Part shown: in pieces, positions 53,701-64,000 of the stretch
Layout of the letters: each line of letters begins with the position of its first letter
Numbering within the stretch: position 1 is the first letter of the stretch
Source of the DNA: Balanoglossus misakiensis
Lineage: Eukaryota > Hemichordata
DNA: 64,000 nucleotides
NCBI GenBank assembly: GCA_040954595.2
Contig: CM082577.2
Location: 14,260,001-14,324,000, forward strand
Direction: 5' to 3'
Position numbers and translations under genes: made by a program
Notes under the pieces: model-generated
The model's database searches: none
The model's input: only the letters and a program-made list of their open reading frames with translations
Told to the model about the DNA's origin: nothing

Positions 53701-55210
53701 GGTCTTCTGAAGTTGGAGACTGGGCAATTTATCACAACGGCCAGAAATATCTCGGGGGGAGTGGTTTAGCAACTCGTAATCACATAAGGGGTGGCGGGAC
53801 ATTAGTGTTGGGTCAAGACAAGCTAAGAGGTGGTTATAACAAGGATCGGGCATTCGTGGGAAGCATCACCGAATTCAACATGTGGTCCAAAGTTCTGACT
53901 GCAGAAGAGGTAGAGGCTGTGGCAAAAGACTGCTCATCAATTGGAGGAAATGTGTTCACATGGAACACGGACAATCTTGACGTGTCAGCAGAAATAACAA
54001 CCACTGAAAAGAATGCCATCTGCCGTGAGTATCAGTAATTTTGAGCGAAATATTTTGCAAATTTCAAATAAAAATATAAGCCTGTGACATTTCCATTTGG
54101 CAGCCTAGGTTTATGTTTTGTTTTCATAAATAAGTGTAACAGGGTAGTAATTTATATTTCGAAGTATCCCGCTCAAGAAATATCTAAAAATTACCAGAGG
54201 TGGTTGACTTCTAGTGCATGGATATGAAAACGATATAGACGATGTAGACTCTGCCTAATAGTCTATTTTATATTCTTTTATATGCAACAGCCAAAAAGAC
54301 CCTTCGATTACTGAAGGACGTATCAGATGTCACTGTTAAGACAACTGTCCCTGAAATGACCGCTGTGAGTGCATGTCTCTGGTTCAATCTTGATCTATCA
54401 ATGGGCATCTCAGCTTTATTTACCTACTGTGTCGATGAAAAACATTGCAACGAGTATAGTTTGTATGAAGTTGCAGGGAGTAAATATATACCATACCTTG
54501 ATATGACAATGATAAATATTCCCGGGAAATGGCAACATGTGTGTTCCACATGGTCTTCAAGTAGTGGAAAGTGGAGATATTATCACAACGGCCGATTGCT
54601 TTTCATACCAGATAATTTTGCAACTGGCAAAACCATAAGGGGTGGCGGCAAATTAGTGTTGGGTCAAAACCAAGACAAGTCAAGTGTTGGTTATGAAATG
54701 GAAAAGGCATTCGTGGGAAGCATCACCGAATTCAACATGTGGTCCAAAGTTCTGACTGTAGAAGATGTAAAGGCTGTGGCAAAAGACTGCTCATCAATTG
54801 GAGGAAATGTGTTCACATGGAACACGGACGATCTTGACGTGTCAGTAGAAATAAAACTCAACGAAAATAATGTTATCTGCCGTGAGTAAAAGTAACTTTA
54901 AATTAAATATAAATATATATATTTTCATTTCACAGCCTAGGTTTATGTTTTGTTTACATAAATAACGTGTGTCTGGGTTGTATTTAGAATGTTGTATAAC
55001 CCCACACAAGAAATATGTAATGACCAGAAGTGGTTGACTTCAAGCGTGCATGGATATAACAACGATTATAGACATATAATAGGATTTGTATACATGTAAT
55101 TTCATTCATTTTATGTGTTCAGAATTATATTCGTGCAATTGTGATTTATTGTACTTTGTGTTGCAGGACACCGTCGACGGGATATGGAATTACAATCAAT
55201 TATGTCTTAG
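47158..55210 (+). CDS. Multi-pentraxin-domain gene, plus strand (5' end not found)
   Basis: Five exons join in phase 1: A 47158-47757, B 52184-52783, C 53431-54024, D 54291-54881, and the tail 55167-55210 ending in TAG. Each of A to D encodes one complete pentraxin domain of 197-200 residues, so the spliced product would hold four in tandem and a basic tail RRRDMELQSIMS. Alternatively the exons may be used one at a time, since all have the same phase. Introns share sequence with one another, so exon plus intron was duplicated as a unit. No signal-peptide exon was found. The nested repeat at 48105-51562 expands intron A-B. Confidence 0.7.
48105..51562 (+). repeat. 2-kb dispersed repeat interrupted by a related element
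   Basis: Outer copy: 48105-48164 and 49541-51562, matching 37317-39364 closely and ending GCTGCTTGCAGCTTTAATT. It lies in the intron between pentraxin exons A and B. Confidence 0.75.
48159..49540 (+). repeat. Inserted related repeat with internal tandem units
   Basis: It begins TTAGGGCACAAGCCAAGCAG and ends CTTGTGCCCGTCATCGCTGC. The section 48650-49500 consists of about four units of 216-238 bp, each with CCTCAGGTGACCTTTGACCT and ACCAATAGGGCTAGAGG. Confidence 0.7.
52184..52783 (+). CDS. Pentraxin exon B
   Basis: 600 bp, phase 1-1. It is mosaic: the middle is identical to exon A, while the last 150 bp (EFNIWSKVLTAEDVKAVAKD onward) match exons C and D. The donor is TGCC|GTGAGTAT. Confidence 0.75.
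53431..54024 (+). CDS. Pentraxin exon C
   Basis: 594 bp, phase 1-1, acceptor AATTAAACAG|CC. It is type 1, with CLWVKADSAEGKPTLVAYC and WHQVCATWSSEVGDW. Two codons are deleted near LVLGQDKLRGGY compared with exon A. Confidence 0.75.
54291..54881 (+). CDS. Pentraxin exon D
   Basis: 591 bp, phase 1-1. It is type 2, closest in its first two thirds to the minus-strand gene's exon (CLWFNLDLSMGISALFTYC, HVCSTWSSSSGKW, DKSSVGYEM). It has the canonical pentraxin signature HVCSTWSS. Both type 2 exons sit directly upstream of the tail exon. Confidence 0.75.
55167..55210 (+). CDS. Pentraxin gene tail exon
   Basis: Acceptor TTTGTGTTGCAG|GA; in phase with exon D it encodes RHRRRDMELQSIMS and TAG. The minus-strand gene has the same exon at 44813-44856. 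A longer open frame (55141-55362) exists but is out of phase with exon D. Confidence 0.55.
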
Positions 55211-55334
55211 ATGGGGATCGCAACATTCATCTGCGTCTGCTGAATTTCTCCGCCAACTCGGCAGACCGTCAGCATGCATGCAGTTTGATTTCACCCTCCT
55301 GTACTTCATCAACCTCCATTGATTGGCTCAGGTT

Positions 55335-55612
55335 GGCGTTTTTGAGTTCCACACCTTTGTGATAGATTAATATGTGCTTATTTTCAGTGGTGTACTGTTT
55401 TGTATGATTTTCCTCGCCAGTTGCCATTTGACATGTGACCTTCTTTGTTTGAGATTTTGCTGTTGGTTTCTGTCATGTTTAGGAAATTGGCGAGGATTTT
55501 TGCAATGTTTACACACTTTTACATTCTATTAAAATGACAAGTTTACTTGGCCTTTCGCTTCATCTCATAAGTGTTTTAGTGTTTATTAATCTCCAACAAA
55601 CAGAGCAAAATA
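55335..55612 (+). repeat. Ngaro B-type repeat at 3' end of plus-strand pentraxin gene
   Basis: GGCGTTTTTGAGTTCCACACCTTTGTG at the start (27 bp, shown here in pieces: GGCGTTTTTGAGTTCC, ACACCTTTGTG), then CCTCGCCAGTT with AAATTGGCGAGG, and CAACAAACAGAGCAAAA at the end. It matches 1516-1825 and, inverted, 44383-44689. It starts 125 bp after the tail-exon stop codon. Confidence 0.7.
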
Positions 55613-56707
55613 AAATGAGAAATACGAACATTACTTTGTATACATCATTTCATTTACAAAAAAAACATGTATTATAATGAACATTATTACAGTCTGCATA
55701 ATCTGAAAACATTTTCAAATTTATAAATTCGTGACAAACAAAAGCAAAAAAGCTATATATAAGCATTGGAAGCAGACGTAGCAAGTAGTAACTTGTAGTA
55801 GACAAATTACTGATAATTTGATCTGTAGTTTGGTTTCAAAAAGTGTCACGAATCTAATGGATATATTTGTTCTTATTGTATATCAATTGTGAATGCGATT
55901 ATTAGGCCTTTTGATCATTACGGCTGCTACGGGATTTCTTGCGTGCCGGGGTTGTACGGGGGTAAGTCGGCCGGGCGCCAAAGCCGTACGACCGAGGCCC
56001 CAAATCTTGTATCAGGGCCGTAAAGGTTTTATCATATACATTATGATCGCCATAATTTCAAAAATGTCAGTGAAATGACGAGTTTTGACGTTTACAACGG
56101 AAATAAAGCATAACATCATGAATCCATTGCCATATCTGCTGCGTCAACAGCAAAACGCCAAAGCCAGATCACTGGGCGGCTTGATATCACTATGACGTCA
56201 TTTGTTTACATCCATTCACAAACTTCGACCATTCACAGGCCTGGACCATTCACAGACTTCAAAACTCACGAACAACAACGGTTGGAAATATTATTTTCGG
56301 TATTTCACAGCATTTTATGCAAATGAGAAAAAAACGGGACTATGTTCTGTTTGTAAACATCGAATGCCAAGAAAGATAGAGCTAAGTTATGATCGCCGCC
56401 GGAATTCGGAAACGTGGTGAATTTTTAACATTCTGGCACGTTATTGTATTATCCTATTGTCAGAATAACAAAACATTTAGTTGTCTGTATATTTGTAAAC
56501 CTCAAAAATTACGAAAATCTCTCGATATCACTAGTTCTCAAATATTACCGATGTGATCTCGCGACCTCAGCTAAACCCCTAATGAACTGACCTGACATGA
56601 CCCTACTTTGCATAAAAGAGGTTGCGTTGAATGATAATCACATGCGCATCATGGATGAGTGTTCATATAGGCCTAGGACATGTACTACAATACACGATCT
56701 CTCTTAA
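55613..56707. other. No gene recognised
   Basis: An ORF at 55893-56078 starts with a hydrophobic stretch (MRLLGLLIITAATGFL), but it lies in GC-rich sequence that looks like a repeat. I do not call it a gene. Confidence 0.4.
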
Positions 56708-57436
56708 GGTGGCATTGCATGAAACCGTCGAGACTTTTTCAGAGGCCTATTTCTCACCAAAGACAACGTTAAAACCCCTATAAACCATATATATTCTGGA
56801 AGCTGAATTTTTGAACTTTTGTTTGAGTTCCATATATTATTGATCCCAGGAATGGTGGCGTTTTTGGGTTAAAAAAACAAAATTTTTTATATTATGTCAT
56901 AAAATGTAAATTAGGTAAAAAAGTTGACCATGCATCATGCATCTTAATATGTCATTCGAAACTAGAGTACACGTGCAAAAAACGGTAATATTGTTTTGCG
57001 TTACCTGCTTCCAATGAGGAGTAACAGCGTTTGAAAGTTAGATTTTTAGAAAATTTGATCAAATTCACGGTGAGTTGTATTTAATCAGAGTTCATTCCCG
57101 CCAGGGACACTTTATCGAATTAAAAATCCGTTTTGTTGGATGGGTCATACACAATCCCCTGTTAAAATTTGAGCAAATTCGGCCAATGCAGAGCGAAGCT
57201 AAATTCTTCTGAAGTTGTTAAGAGCAGCGAAAATGCAAACTGAGAAAAACGACCACTTGCATTGTTGACACCTATTTGTTAAGCTGTGAACACATTCAGA
57301 AAAGTGCTATTTTGGGGTGATTATGCACCATTTCCGCCAAGGCGTATTAGTCAGGATGTGGATCAGTATTAGGCCTACCGATTTATGTAAAAAAGTAAAA
57401 TTTGGCAAAAATCACAACTTTTCATGCAATGCCACC
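56708..57436. mobile_element. TTAA-flanked MITE, copy 2
   Basis: 729 bp, same termini as the copy at 20937-21568, and TTAA on both sides. It keeps about 100 bp (near 56775-56880) that the first copy lacks. Confidence 0.8.
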
Positions 57437-58098
57437 TTAATTTCAAGTTGTATTGAGCAAATAATAAAAATAATTTTGATTTTCGAGGAGCGCGCTACCC
57501 GCGTCATTCTTTCAAAAGATTCTATTTATAAAGCATACCAGTAGCCTATAAAGGGCGTGGTCCATTTTTATGTGTTTGTGTTGCAAAGAGAGAGTTTATA
57601 TTAACGGGGGATATTCCATTCTGAGCAAGGGGTGTTTCACGACATTGACCAATACGCAAAACTGTCGGCTTTGCTATCTGTACCCATTAATAGTGTTTTT
57701 TTTAATAATATATAACAGCGTCATGCCGTTTCCTGGTGCACTCACAAATAATAATTTTAACATCCCCAACCAAACATGATTTCCGCAGCTATCAACCAGT
57801 TAGTGTAATTTTAAAGCAGCCCCTCGCTAACACCTTTTGGTACACGATTTGTGATACGTCGCCCTTTTCCGCGATAGGTTACGTGCAGATTCTGTGATCC
57901 AATCAAATCACTCGAAATCCAGTCAGCTCTCTCGTGTGATATCCGTCAATCTTTCGACAGAATTTTCGCGATTGTTTCTGCCCGTCAAAATTGCTGTGGA
58001 AGGGAGTTACATACAGTGGCGTGAGTAAACGAGATGCGTGCCTTTGTACATAGTCTACTAGAAGTTATTTCACTTATATTATATTGTAATGATTTTAT

Positions 58099-58461
58099 AT
58101 GAGACAGGCCGAGGTTACACAATGCAACAGTTCACATCGAAGAGAAAGCAGGACTATGTCATTGAGCATTAGCCTGAGACAGGCGAGGGACGAGTTAGAA
58201 ACACCTTGCCCGGGTTTACCAGGTCAACGGCCCCAGAACCCTCAGAATAACCCAGCCCTGTTCCCTGACATCACGCGGTTCATTGACACCTATTTAGTCT
58301 GCTCTCCAATTCAATCATTTTTCATCATTTCACGGGACTATGGACAGTGTTCGGTGGAATCTATAGTAGAATTTCACAATCAGATGCGATCGTTGCTGAT
58401 AATCATCGAAAATTGCAGCTGGTGTAATGCGCACACATTCAACCAGCATAGCAATGTATGA
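58099..58461 (+). CDS. Hypothetical small ORF
   Basis: A 120-codon open frame; an inner ATG at 58156 gives MSLSISLRQARDELETPCPG and a 101-aa product with two Cys pairs near its end (CSVESIVEFHNQMR, NCSWCNAHTF). A donor-like GTGAGT at 58020 and an acceptor-like GAGACAG|GCC at 58106 could remove the first ATG. I recognise no family, and it may be chance. Confidence 0.25.
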   Translation: MRQAEVTQCNSSHRRESRTMSLSISLRQARDELETPCPGLPGQRPQNPQNNPALFPDITRFIDTYLVCSPIQSFFIISRDYGQCSVESIVEFHNQMRSLLIIIENCSWCNAHTFNQHSNV

Positions 58462-59040
58462 GACTAGCCTAAATGCAACAGATGATACCAATGTAATACG
58501 ACTGAGTTCTATATTGCTGTTTTGACAAAAGCCGACCTCAATCCAACAGTGTATTTTATTCTACATGTACACTCTTTGTCCATCGACGGGTAGTTGAATG
58601 TTTCGTTGTGCCCTGCTTGAGTTTAGTGAACAGAAGCGTCATATATAGGTCATCCTTTATGTTAGCATTTCTTTAACAAATACAAGGGCCTTGATAACCA
58701 GAAGAGGGAGCCCCTGTCGTTACTCAGATATTTACTGGTCTGTGGCATTATAGCCCCCCCCCCTCCCCCGCAAACACACATCTGAGTCTTGATGCACAGA
58801 AAAAATGCACGATTCGCCTATATTGACTGTGCCGGACGCCAAATTTCCATTACACCCATTCTCTAAGTACCGGCGCGAAACCATTAAAAATCGACGTTGC
58901 ATTTTTCGATCAAAACTAATCACTACGTCCAAAGTCTGGACACCAAACGCAATTACATCCACACCAATACAGCGAACCATAATTTTCAGGAACGTTTTCA
59001 TCTCTCCTCAACCCCAGACTACACCTGCGACTTAATCAAA

Positions 59041-59141
59041 ATGCCGGGAAAGTTGGCTGCTATGTGGTTAGTGTTTCGTGGATGTCGATGTATCCGAAGC
59101 ACAAAACGGAACACGGCAAAGAGGTGTCGACGAGTCATCAA
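59041..59141 (+). CDS. Possible first exon, unknown gene
   Basis: ATG in AAAATGCCG starts MPGKLAAMWLVFRGCRC, followed by a basic stretch (KRNTAKRCRRVI), ending at a strong donor CAA|GTAAGTTG. No downstream exon was found. Low confidence. Confidence 0.2.
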
Positions 59142-59280
59142 GTAAGTTGAGAAAAGAGTAAGTTTGTGTGGTAAACAATCGTTTTTAGGCATTCTGAAGA
59201 TGTATTTCCCATTTTGATTGGGACATTGGCTCGATCTTTATAAAAGCCTATCACGATCCGAATCTTTTATGGGGTCACAC

Positions 59281-60749
59281 TAGTCCTGTTTCAAAATGAC
59301 CTACATTACACGTCCTATGCACATGTATTACATGTTCTGATTGGTTTATCCGCTTCTCTAAGGTCCACTTGTGGCACGCTGATTGGAGGGACCTTGTAGG
59401 TTAGGTCTTATTACTATGTATTATTCATTAGACCTTGTAGGTTAGGTCTTATTACTATGCATTATTCACTTTACAGCTCCCTGATTGGTTAATGGTCCTC
59501 CAGTGTTCACTGCCTCATTATGCAGGACCTTGTAGGTTAGGTCTTATTAATATGTATTTATTCACCATACAGCTCCCTGATTGGTTAACGTGTCAGTCTG
59601 GTCCCCGGCCCCAGTGTTCACTGCCTCATTGTGAAATGTCCCATGTGCTTCCTGGCTAGCGTTGTGGTAACACATTATTCGGGATGTCCGCGTTCATTGA
59701 TTTTCTGAGAAATAGCCTGACTGATACTATCTCCAACATAAACCTCACCCTGGAAAGATTAAATGACTTTTTAGGTGGACTTTGAAAATCTGATTAACTC
59801 ATCTAAGCATTTTAGCTATCAGTTGTATATTTTTTAATCACCCTCCTACTTCTCATCATCAATTTTATTATTGTTATTACTATTTTAAAGTAAATTTGTT
59901 TTGACGAAGATGTTATGATAAGGAGCACGTTGTCCGTTTATACATTCGTATATTGTTTTCATAAAAATGGAACTATGGCGGTGCAGCTTCGTGAAAGAAG
60001 TACAATAAAAGAAATCATACCTGTAAAGCAACTAATGAGGTATCCCAAAGAAATGCAATGCTATTCTAAACATTTCTATTGTAAGATATTTTTGGTTTGC
60101 TCGAATGAATAGCACACACTTCGTATTCATCCAGGTGTTACACGAAGGGGTGCGCTGAAAGGCATTACGTAACAAAACACTAGCCCATTTCAACAAACCG
60201 CCACTGGAAATAAAAAAAAAAAATTCTCCTGGCAATTTTTATTTTGAGTATCTAGTTCACAGTATCACATAAAAGGCCATGAATATTGAAGGAAAAGGTG
60301 AAATCCAATCATTATATGAGTGCCTTTCTTTATACACTGGGATCGAGCTTCGACAACGCGCAGGCAGCATGCCAGACAGAATAGGACAACTGTATTCAGA
60401 AAGTACAAAAGACTTTGCATAACGAGGCAGTGAAAACTGGAGACCTACACATTAACCAATCAGGGAGCTGAAAATTGAATAAATACATATTAATAAGACC
60501 TAACCTACAAGGTCCTGCATAATGAGGCAGTGAACACTGGAGGACCATTAACCAATCAGGGAGCTGTAAAGTGAATAATACATAGTAATAAGACCTAACC
60601 TACAAGGTCTAATGAATAATACATAATAATAAGACCTAACACATAAGGTCCCTCCAATCAGCGTGGCGCAAGTGGACCTAACATTACCAGATGGACCAAT
60701 CACAGATGTCGGTACATATGTCATGGACCTGACTTATGAAACAGGACTA
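59281..60749. mobile_element. Foldback transposon with about 320-bp terminal inverted repeats
   Basis: Ends read TAGTCCTGTTTC and its complement. The arms (about 59281-59600 and 60430-60749) contain direct units of ACCTTGTAGGTTAGGTCTTA (three on the left, inverted on the right) and CAGCTCCCTGATTGGTTAA. The 0.8-kb centre has no transposase. Confidence 0.7.
59684..59785 (+). CDS. 33-aa small ORF inside foldback element
   Basis: MSAFIDFLRNSLTDTISNIN plus LTLERLNDFLGGL, ending TGA. The spacing of Ile, Leu and Phe fits an amphipathic helix. It has no known family and is unsupported beyond its composition. Confidence 0.2.
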   Translation: MSAFIDFLRNSLTDTISNINLTLERLNDFLGGL

Positions 60750-60772
60750 CTGGGACCATGAAGACGTTTCTG

Positions 60773-60862
60773 GACCGTCTCAGATCAAATACTGGCGTAA
60801 ATTATTGTGTGTGAACTGTTTAAGTAGTCCTGAAACGTCTCAGATTTGAGACGGCTTTGCCA
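60773..60862 (+). mobile_element. Short MITE, family with 17884-17968
   Basis: GACCGTCTCAGATCAAATAC at the left and GTCTCAGATTTGAGACGGC at the right; matches 17884-17968 in inverted orientation. Confidence 0.65.
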
Positions 60863-61539
60863 GCCAGACCTGAGCCGGTGTAAGGATTAACACCTCTCCG
60901 CAACCCATTGTCTATGGGGCCGAGCCTCAGCACCTATAACTTTGTGTGTATGGACACAGCACGACTCAAAGGATTAATGCTCTGTGGTTACCATAGGCAA
61001 ATAGTGTCTCAAGTGTTACCTGGTATCTGTCATTTTATGATGTAGGGCACAGTCCCTCCACTGACATGTGTATGACCTTTTCTCTAACGTATGGCTATTG
61101 TCATCCCTGTAAAGGTCACCGGCAGCTACAGGATATATCTAGGCTACTTCTGTTTTTTTTTTTTACATTTCTTGACATTTACAGCCAAAAATTGGAAATT
61201 GGCACAATTTTCCTCATTTCAAGCACTTATAATTATCAATAACGCGTGGTTGAATATCTTTCAGAAAACTGTGAACTGACCCTCGATGAAAGGCCTGACG
61301 ACTCGTTTTGGAGAAGAGAAGTTGGCGATCAACAATTTGGGAACCAGTCTGAGAGCACAGTCAACCGACAACCAAATCTGAAATAGACACACGCGTCAGG
61401 TTTTTACGGCGTGGTAGAAGTCGAATATGTTAAAGTGTATTTTGGAAGCCAAAATAATTCAAGCATCCGAGCCTTAATCATAAAATTATTTAGTATCAAT
61501 CACGTGATCTAGCCATGTGACCCACGGCGTTGTCATTTT

Positions 61540-61714
61540 CAGATGACGGGCAAGCAATATTTCGGCATCCAGTAAAAGTTTTGTTCTGAGTATGTTTTTA
61601 CTTTAGAACCGCCAAACACGTAACATGTATCAGGTATGGTGCCTTATCAGTGCCATGGAGTTTCGTCTGCAGAGTATTTGCCTGGACCATGTTGTTGAAT
61701 TTGCCCGTCATCTG
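61540..61714. mobile_element. Small MITE-like unit
   Basis: CAGATGACGGGCAA and TTGCCCGTCATCTG bound a 175-bp unit. Confidence 0.5.
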
Positions 61715-63427
61715 GAAATTTGAATGCAAACGTAACTGGCGCCTGAGCGCGTCTGACGTCATTTGACATCGAAGAATACATTCACTCCATATACATTCAA
61801 TTTACACCTATGTCGACTTACTAGCATCAGTTTCTTGTGGGACTCATATTCGCAGACACAGAAGATTCGACCATCTAAATTTAAAGGCAATAGATCGTCT
61901 CACGCGCATTTCGCGTAACTTCCCAGCAAATTGTCCGTTCGATGCATAAGTATAAGTAGATTCTGGTTTTGTCCCTCCTTTTCACCTAAGCTAGTGTCTT
62001 TTCCCGATCTCCGACACAGATTATGGTCGCCGCCATCTTCTCTGTTGTTAGGACGGAGCACTGCCTTATGGGATTAACTGTTCACTAAACGTCTGTAACC
62101 AGCGGCTACAGCTGGAACATGCGTGTGAGACGAGCTAGGCGCCTTAAAGTACTTTTACTGTTGCAAACATTATGAAACTTTTTTCAAAACTCATATTTTT
62201 AGCAGATGAACCTATCGACAAATACCCGAGGAGCTGTGCTTTTTGAAAAAAATATCGCCAAGGTTTGTACACGCTCTGGTTTCGCCAGACGCAAAGTCGA
62301 ACAAAACATCATGTCACGAGCGCCTCTTAATTAACCCATTAAGAACATGTTTGCAATTTTTTCGTTCAAGTATAGAATTTGTTCTAATTTCGTGACCTGG
62401 TAAGAACACGCGCCTCCTTTGTTGACACGACGGTTGAAGCATTCACCGATGGCGCACGATTGTAACTTTACGAGAGACACGTATGATGTTTGCAGGACAG
62501 TATCTCTGAGCAATATCATGAGAAGTCGGTGAATAGACAAAGTGGGTCTTGCGCCAAGTTGTTTATCTCTCTCTCTCACTCTCTCTCTCTCTTCTTTTCA
62601 AGTAAAACCGTTTGTTGAGTGAAAGTTTGCTTGTATTTCTTGGCGAACACATCAGAGTATTAGCAGAAGGACTTAGAGCGATCCAGGTACTTACCCTTGT
62701 GTTACCGAAAAACAAAATAGCCAGTCAACTTGTATGCAACTGTTTAAAAGATTAAGAGACTATTCTGCTATCATTAGGTATTGTACAGCTTCAAAATAAA
62801 AACTCATATTTTAGATTAAACACTTACCAATGTTCCTCGTTGTTTTCATAGGATGGAAAGAATGTTGCAAGCGAAATTGCTAGGGGTTTTAGTCTCTTAC
62901 ATTCGCAGTTTCAAATAATGTCTTAAGGCACATGAGCTGCAACTTTTTGGGATTATTATCTTATTTTTTTCAAACTAAACTATACCTTTAGCCCATAATG
63001 ATTTATGCATCAGATGTTCATGTATACTCATCAGCTTATTTAGATGAACCAATGTTGGAAAATAAAACAATGAAAATAATAAAAAAAGTAGCAGCTCTAG
63101 AGGCTTTAAAGGTTATTCATACAATAATTCAAGCATTTTTTTTCTTTGAATAATTAATGGTTTTGTAACTTCAATGCGATCGATTGAAAATCTACCTCTT
63201 AACATCCATACTTTGGATATGCCTTATTCCATAATTCGGATGAGGGCCACCGGGCAAGTCGAATGCGCTTACATGTAGACTGGAATTATGTATGGATGTC
63301 GCTGAGAATCATACTTTGAAATCAAAACACTAATTTTATCGCAGAGAAGCAGTACGGACTGAATTGATGTGAATTCGTGGTAAACGTGAAGAGCATTTTG
63401 TAAGCAGAAACTGAAATTAATTTTGGT

Positions 63428-63757
63428 ATGCGTGGATTTAATTCGTCAAGCTTGCTATTTGTATCGTTCGGTCTTCTCATGTTTGTGCATTTTGGCCGAA
63501 GGCGGCGATGTGTAGCGAATTCCGTCGACGTAATGCTGGTGGACACATGCTTAAATTTCCTGCCAGTGTGCAACAGATCCGTCAGAACATTGGTCTACTG
63601 TGAATTTTTGGCCGGAGGTCACGGGAGCCCCGAAGATGCAAGAAAACCGGAGACTTCAATGCATTTCAGAGTGCCTGAGTTATGTTTGTCAGATAATTGG
63701 TCTACTGCACAGGGGGACGGAAGAAAACCAAGCCGGGCAGACATTGAAATGCCCTGA
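63428..63757 (+). CDS. Hypothetical ORF with signal-peptide-like start
   Basis: A 109-aa frame starting MRGFNSSSLLFVSFGLLMFV, hydrophobic, then four Cys within 40 residues. No family is recognised. It could be a 5' exon of a gene beyond the window, or chance. Confidence 0.2.
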   Translation: MRGFNSSSLLFVSFGLLMFVHFGRRRRCVANSVDVMLVDTCLNFLPVCNRSVRTLVYCEFLAGGHGSPEDARKPETSMHFRVPELCLSDNWSTAQGDGRKPSRADIEMP

Positions 63758-64000
63758 AGTGACGTGCTTCAAATCTCTCAGGAAATTGCTTTACTGTACT
63801 ATAGTCACTTCTCGTCACTGGCGCCACGTGTCGCCTTGTATTTTCATGTGACAATACGAGTTTTTTAAAAGACGACACCCCCTGTATATTAATCCTCAAA
63901 TGTACTTATACTATATACATATTTATTTTCAAGGGACACGAAAAGTGAATTAAAAGACATGACTTTAGTTTTACCACACAAATTTCAATCGGAACACTTA

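Larger units (their letters stand above)
60863..64000. other. Mostly non-coding right end
   Basis: No well-supported gene. A small inverted-repeat unit lies at 61540-61714, a (CT)n run at about 62566-62600, and one weak ORF at 63428-63757. Confidence 0.5.

Noticed and set aside
55141-55362. 73-aa ORF over the pentraxin tail exon
   Set aside because: Its frame does not match the phase 1 end of exon D; the phase-correct frame stops at 55210, and that shorter tail is the one conserved in the minus-strand gene.
55893-56078. ORF with hydrophobic N terminus resembling a signal peptide
   Set aside because: It is embedded in palindromic GC-rich sequence and no downstream exon could be found.
1-64000. 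tRNA, rRNA or other structural RNA genes
   Set aside because: I saw no cloverleaf with conserved box A/box B or rRNA-like stretch by eye; a covariance-model scan would be needed to exclude them.

Overview
The window is nuclear DNA from an animal, most likely a marine invertebrate. Coding sequence is split into short exons with GT-AG introns, mostly in phase 1. The exons encode animal extracellular modules (PAN/apple, SRCR, HYR, GAIN/GPS, pentraxin) and a CRAL-TRIO protein. About half of the sequence is transposon-derived: Ngaro and DIRS tyrosine-recombinase retrotransposons, an ISL2EU-type DNA transposon, a CACTA-like element, TTAA-flanked MITEs and foldback elements. A deuterostome such as a hemichordate, echinoderm or cephalochordate fits this mix, but the species cannot be fixed from the sequence alone. 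All gene models below come from reading frames, splice signals and phase matching by eye; there is no transcript support.

Layout. 1-2.5 kb: 3' end of a Ngaro-type retrotransposon (RNase H, tyrosine recombinase, split direct repeats). 4.6-24.6 kb, minus strand: a receptor gene of at least 12 exons running signal peptide, PAN, SRCR, two HYR, GAIN-like, GPS. A decayed DIRS element (5.7-10.2 kb) sits in one of its introns; its first intron holds several small mobile elements. 24.8-28.4 kb: an ISL2EU-like transposon with a THAP-DDE transposase (one stop codon) and a broken SAP-domain ORF. 30.8-33.2 kb, minus: an apparently intact four-exon CRAL-TRIO gene of 311 aa. 34.7-43.8 kb: a 9.1-kb element with about 770-bp terminal inverted repeats; nested inside it are a CACTA-like element and, within that, a 2-kb dispersed repeat. 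44.4-55.6 kb: two divergent pentraxin genes, one exon pair on minus and four tandem pentraxin exons plus a tail exon on plus. Both 3' ends merge into a repeat homologous to the Ngaro element at the window start. 55.6-64 kb: mostly mobile-element debris and three weak ORFs.

How the parts relate. The minus-strand receptor and the pentraxins are built from domains used in recognition and adhesion, but no shared pathway can be shown here. The strongest unusual signal is the association of tandemly amplified, gene-converted pentraxin exons with Ngaro-type split direct repeats. The other highlights are the unusual receptor architecture and the nested 9-kb element, for which I could identify no transposase.
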